Of a stretch of 6,457 nt of DNA, positions 6,084-6,457 are shown piece by piece (position 1 is the first letter of the stretch; every line of letters starts with the position of its first letter). The stretch comes from Sulfurimonas sp. (lineage in GTDB: Bacteria; Campylobacterota; Campylobacteria; Campylobacterales; Sulfurimonadaceae). Position numbers and translations under genes: made by a program. The stretch covers positions 1 through 6,457 of the forward strand of contig JALTUB010000136.1 in the NCBI GenBank assembly GCA_027047745.1, written 5' to 3'. Below the pieces are notes generated by a model. It did not search any database, was not told the DNA's origin, and saw only the letters and a list, made by a program, of their open reading frames with translations.

Positions 6084-6106
6084 GGTAAAAGTTAAAAACT
6101 TTTACC
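6084..6106. repeat. Perfect 10-bp hairpin in the intercistronic gap
   Basis: GGTAAAAGTT and AACTTTTACC pair without mismatch around an AAA (TTT in the mRNA) loop. The stem includes the TAA stop of the DUF2249 gene (6102-6104) and ends 10 bases before the membrane-protein ATG. No T-run follows on either strand, so a simple intrinsic terminator is unlikely. It could be an RNA processing or stabilising stem, a translation control element, or a protein-binding palindrome. Confidence 0.65.
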
Positions 6107-6443
6107 CTTCACAAGCTCTATCGTCAAAATCTGTATCACTTACACTATCGCTCTTCTTAGAAAAAGTTATCTTAAATATATCGTCTATCTCTTCAACTTC
6201 CCAACTAAATTCATTTTCAACTTTTGGAAATAATCCCATTGGTGCTTTAGAATTTATCATCACTAATTTTTGCTTATCTTGTAAGTTTTGTAATCCAACC
6301 ATAGCATTTACCATAGGTTCAGGATGTCCACATTTACTACTATCAAACTGTATGTAGTCACTATTATCAATACTGTATTTATAAAAAGGGACAGTTGAGC
6401 CTTCTAAGTTTATCTCTTGTGCGTTATCTGGTATTAAGTTCAA
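6102..6443 (-). CDS. DUF2249-like small protein
   Basis: A 113-residue soluble protein. Residues about 30-95 match the DUF2249 pattern as I know it: a strand DYIQFDSSKC, the PEPM helix start (41-44), a Leu-rich helix to about 55, the strand KLVMIN (59-64), then Pro68, LFPKV (71-75) and FSWEVEE (79-85) before a last strand. DUF2249 is a small alpha/beta domain reminiscent of TusA-type folds; it often sits beside hemerythrin, NnrS-like and DUF59 genes in denitrifiers, and its biochemical role is not established. Cys38 directly precedes GHPEPM and could be functional; Cys111 is in the variable acidic tail. The only usable start upstream of Met44 is TTG at 6441-6443, preceded by AAGGA; an in-frame TGA at 6450-6452 excludes a longer form. 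It is the first visible gene of the four-gene operon, though more genes may lie upstream. Confidence 0.7.
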   Translation of the reverse strand: MNLIPDNAQEINLEGSTVPFYKYSIDNSDYIQFDSSKCGHPEPMVNAMVGLQNLQDKQKLVMINSKAPMGLFPKVENEFSWEVEEIDDIFKITFSKKSDSVSDTDFDDRACEG

Positions 6444-6452
6444 AATTAATCA

Positions 6453-6457
6453 TCCTT
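6453..6457 (-). promoter_or_regulatory. Ribosome binding site supporting the TTG start of the DUF2249 gene
   Basis: AAGGA on the minus strand at the window edge lies nine bases upstream of TTG (6441-6443). An ATT codon three bases earlier would have slightly better spacing but is a very rare initiator. The ATG at 6451-6453 is in a different frame. Confidence 0.5.

Noticed and set aside
6079..6357. Plus-strand open frame opposite the DUF2249 gene
   Set aside because: Antisense to a protein with recognisable family motifs, and its start lies in the hairpin gap without a ribosome site.

Overview
The window is AT-rich and densely coded. It looks like chromosomal DNA of a mesophilic member of the Campylobacterota (Epsilonproteobacteria), most likely a Sulfurimonas-like sulfur or nitrate respirer. 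This rests on overall composition, the style of the proteins and the gene set (SerB, SerS, a denitrifier-type accessory cluster). The phylum is a fairly confident inference from sequence feel; the genus is a guess. No tRNA, rRNA, CRISPR array or mobile element is visible, and no gene-free gap exceeds about 60 bases.

Left part (1-2853), serine and one-carbon metabolism. A 3'-truncated phosphoserine phosphatase gene (serB, minus strand) faces away from a plus-strand pair: a methylenetetrahydrofolate reductase-like gene with a TTG start, then serS (seryl-tRNA synthetase). The 54-base divergent spacer holds two TATAAT boxes on opposite strands only 6 bases apart, so the two promoters probably exclude each other. 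Making serine, moving its one-carbon unit on folate, and charging serine onto tRNA form a coherent neighbourhood. serS converges on the next minus-strand gene across a small hairpin that overlaps that gene's stop codon.

Middle part (2861-3905), an unrecognised minus-strand pair. The upstream gene encodes a lipoprotein with a long charged probable coiled coil, one membrane helix and a cytoplasmic tail. The downstream gene, coupled to it by a 2-base gap, encodes a small charged soluble protein with a tandem 24-residue repeat at its N-terminus. They probably act together at the inner membrane; their function is unknown.

Right part (3906-6443), a tight four-gene minus-strand operon: a DUF2249-like protein, a 12-helix membrane protein of heme-copper-oxidase/NnrS type, a MIP18/DUF59 (PaaD/SufT-like) protein and an FmdE-like protein that lacks the later family cysteines. 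From general knowledge, DUF2249, NnrS-like and DUF59 genes recur near denitrification and nitric-oxide stress genes. I infer a metal, heme or Fe-S maintenance module, but no enzyme activity is shown by the sequence. A perfect 10-bp hairpin overlaps the DUF2249 stop codon and lies just upstream of the membrane-protein start, which has no visible Shine-Dalgarno. This operon is the best candidate in the window for an undescribed system.
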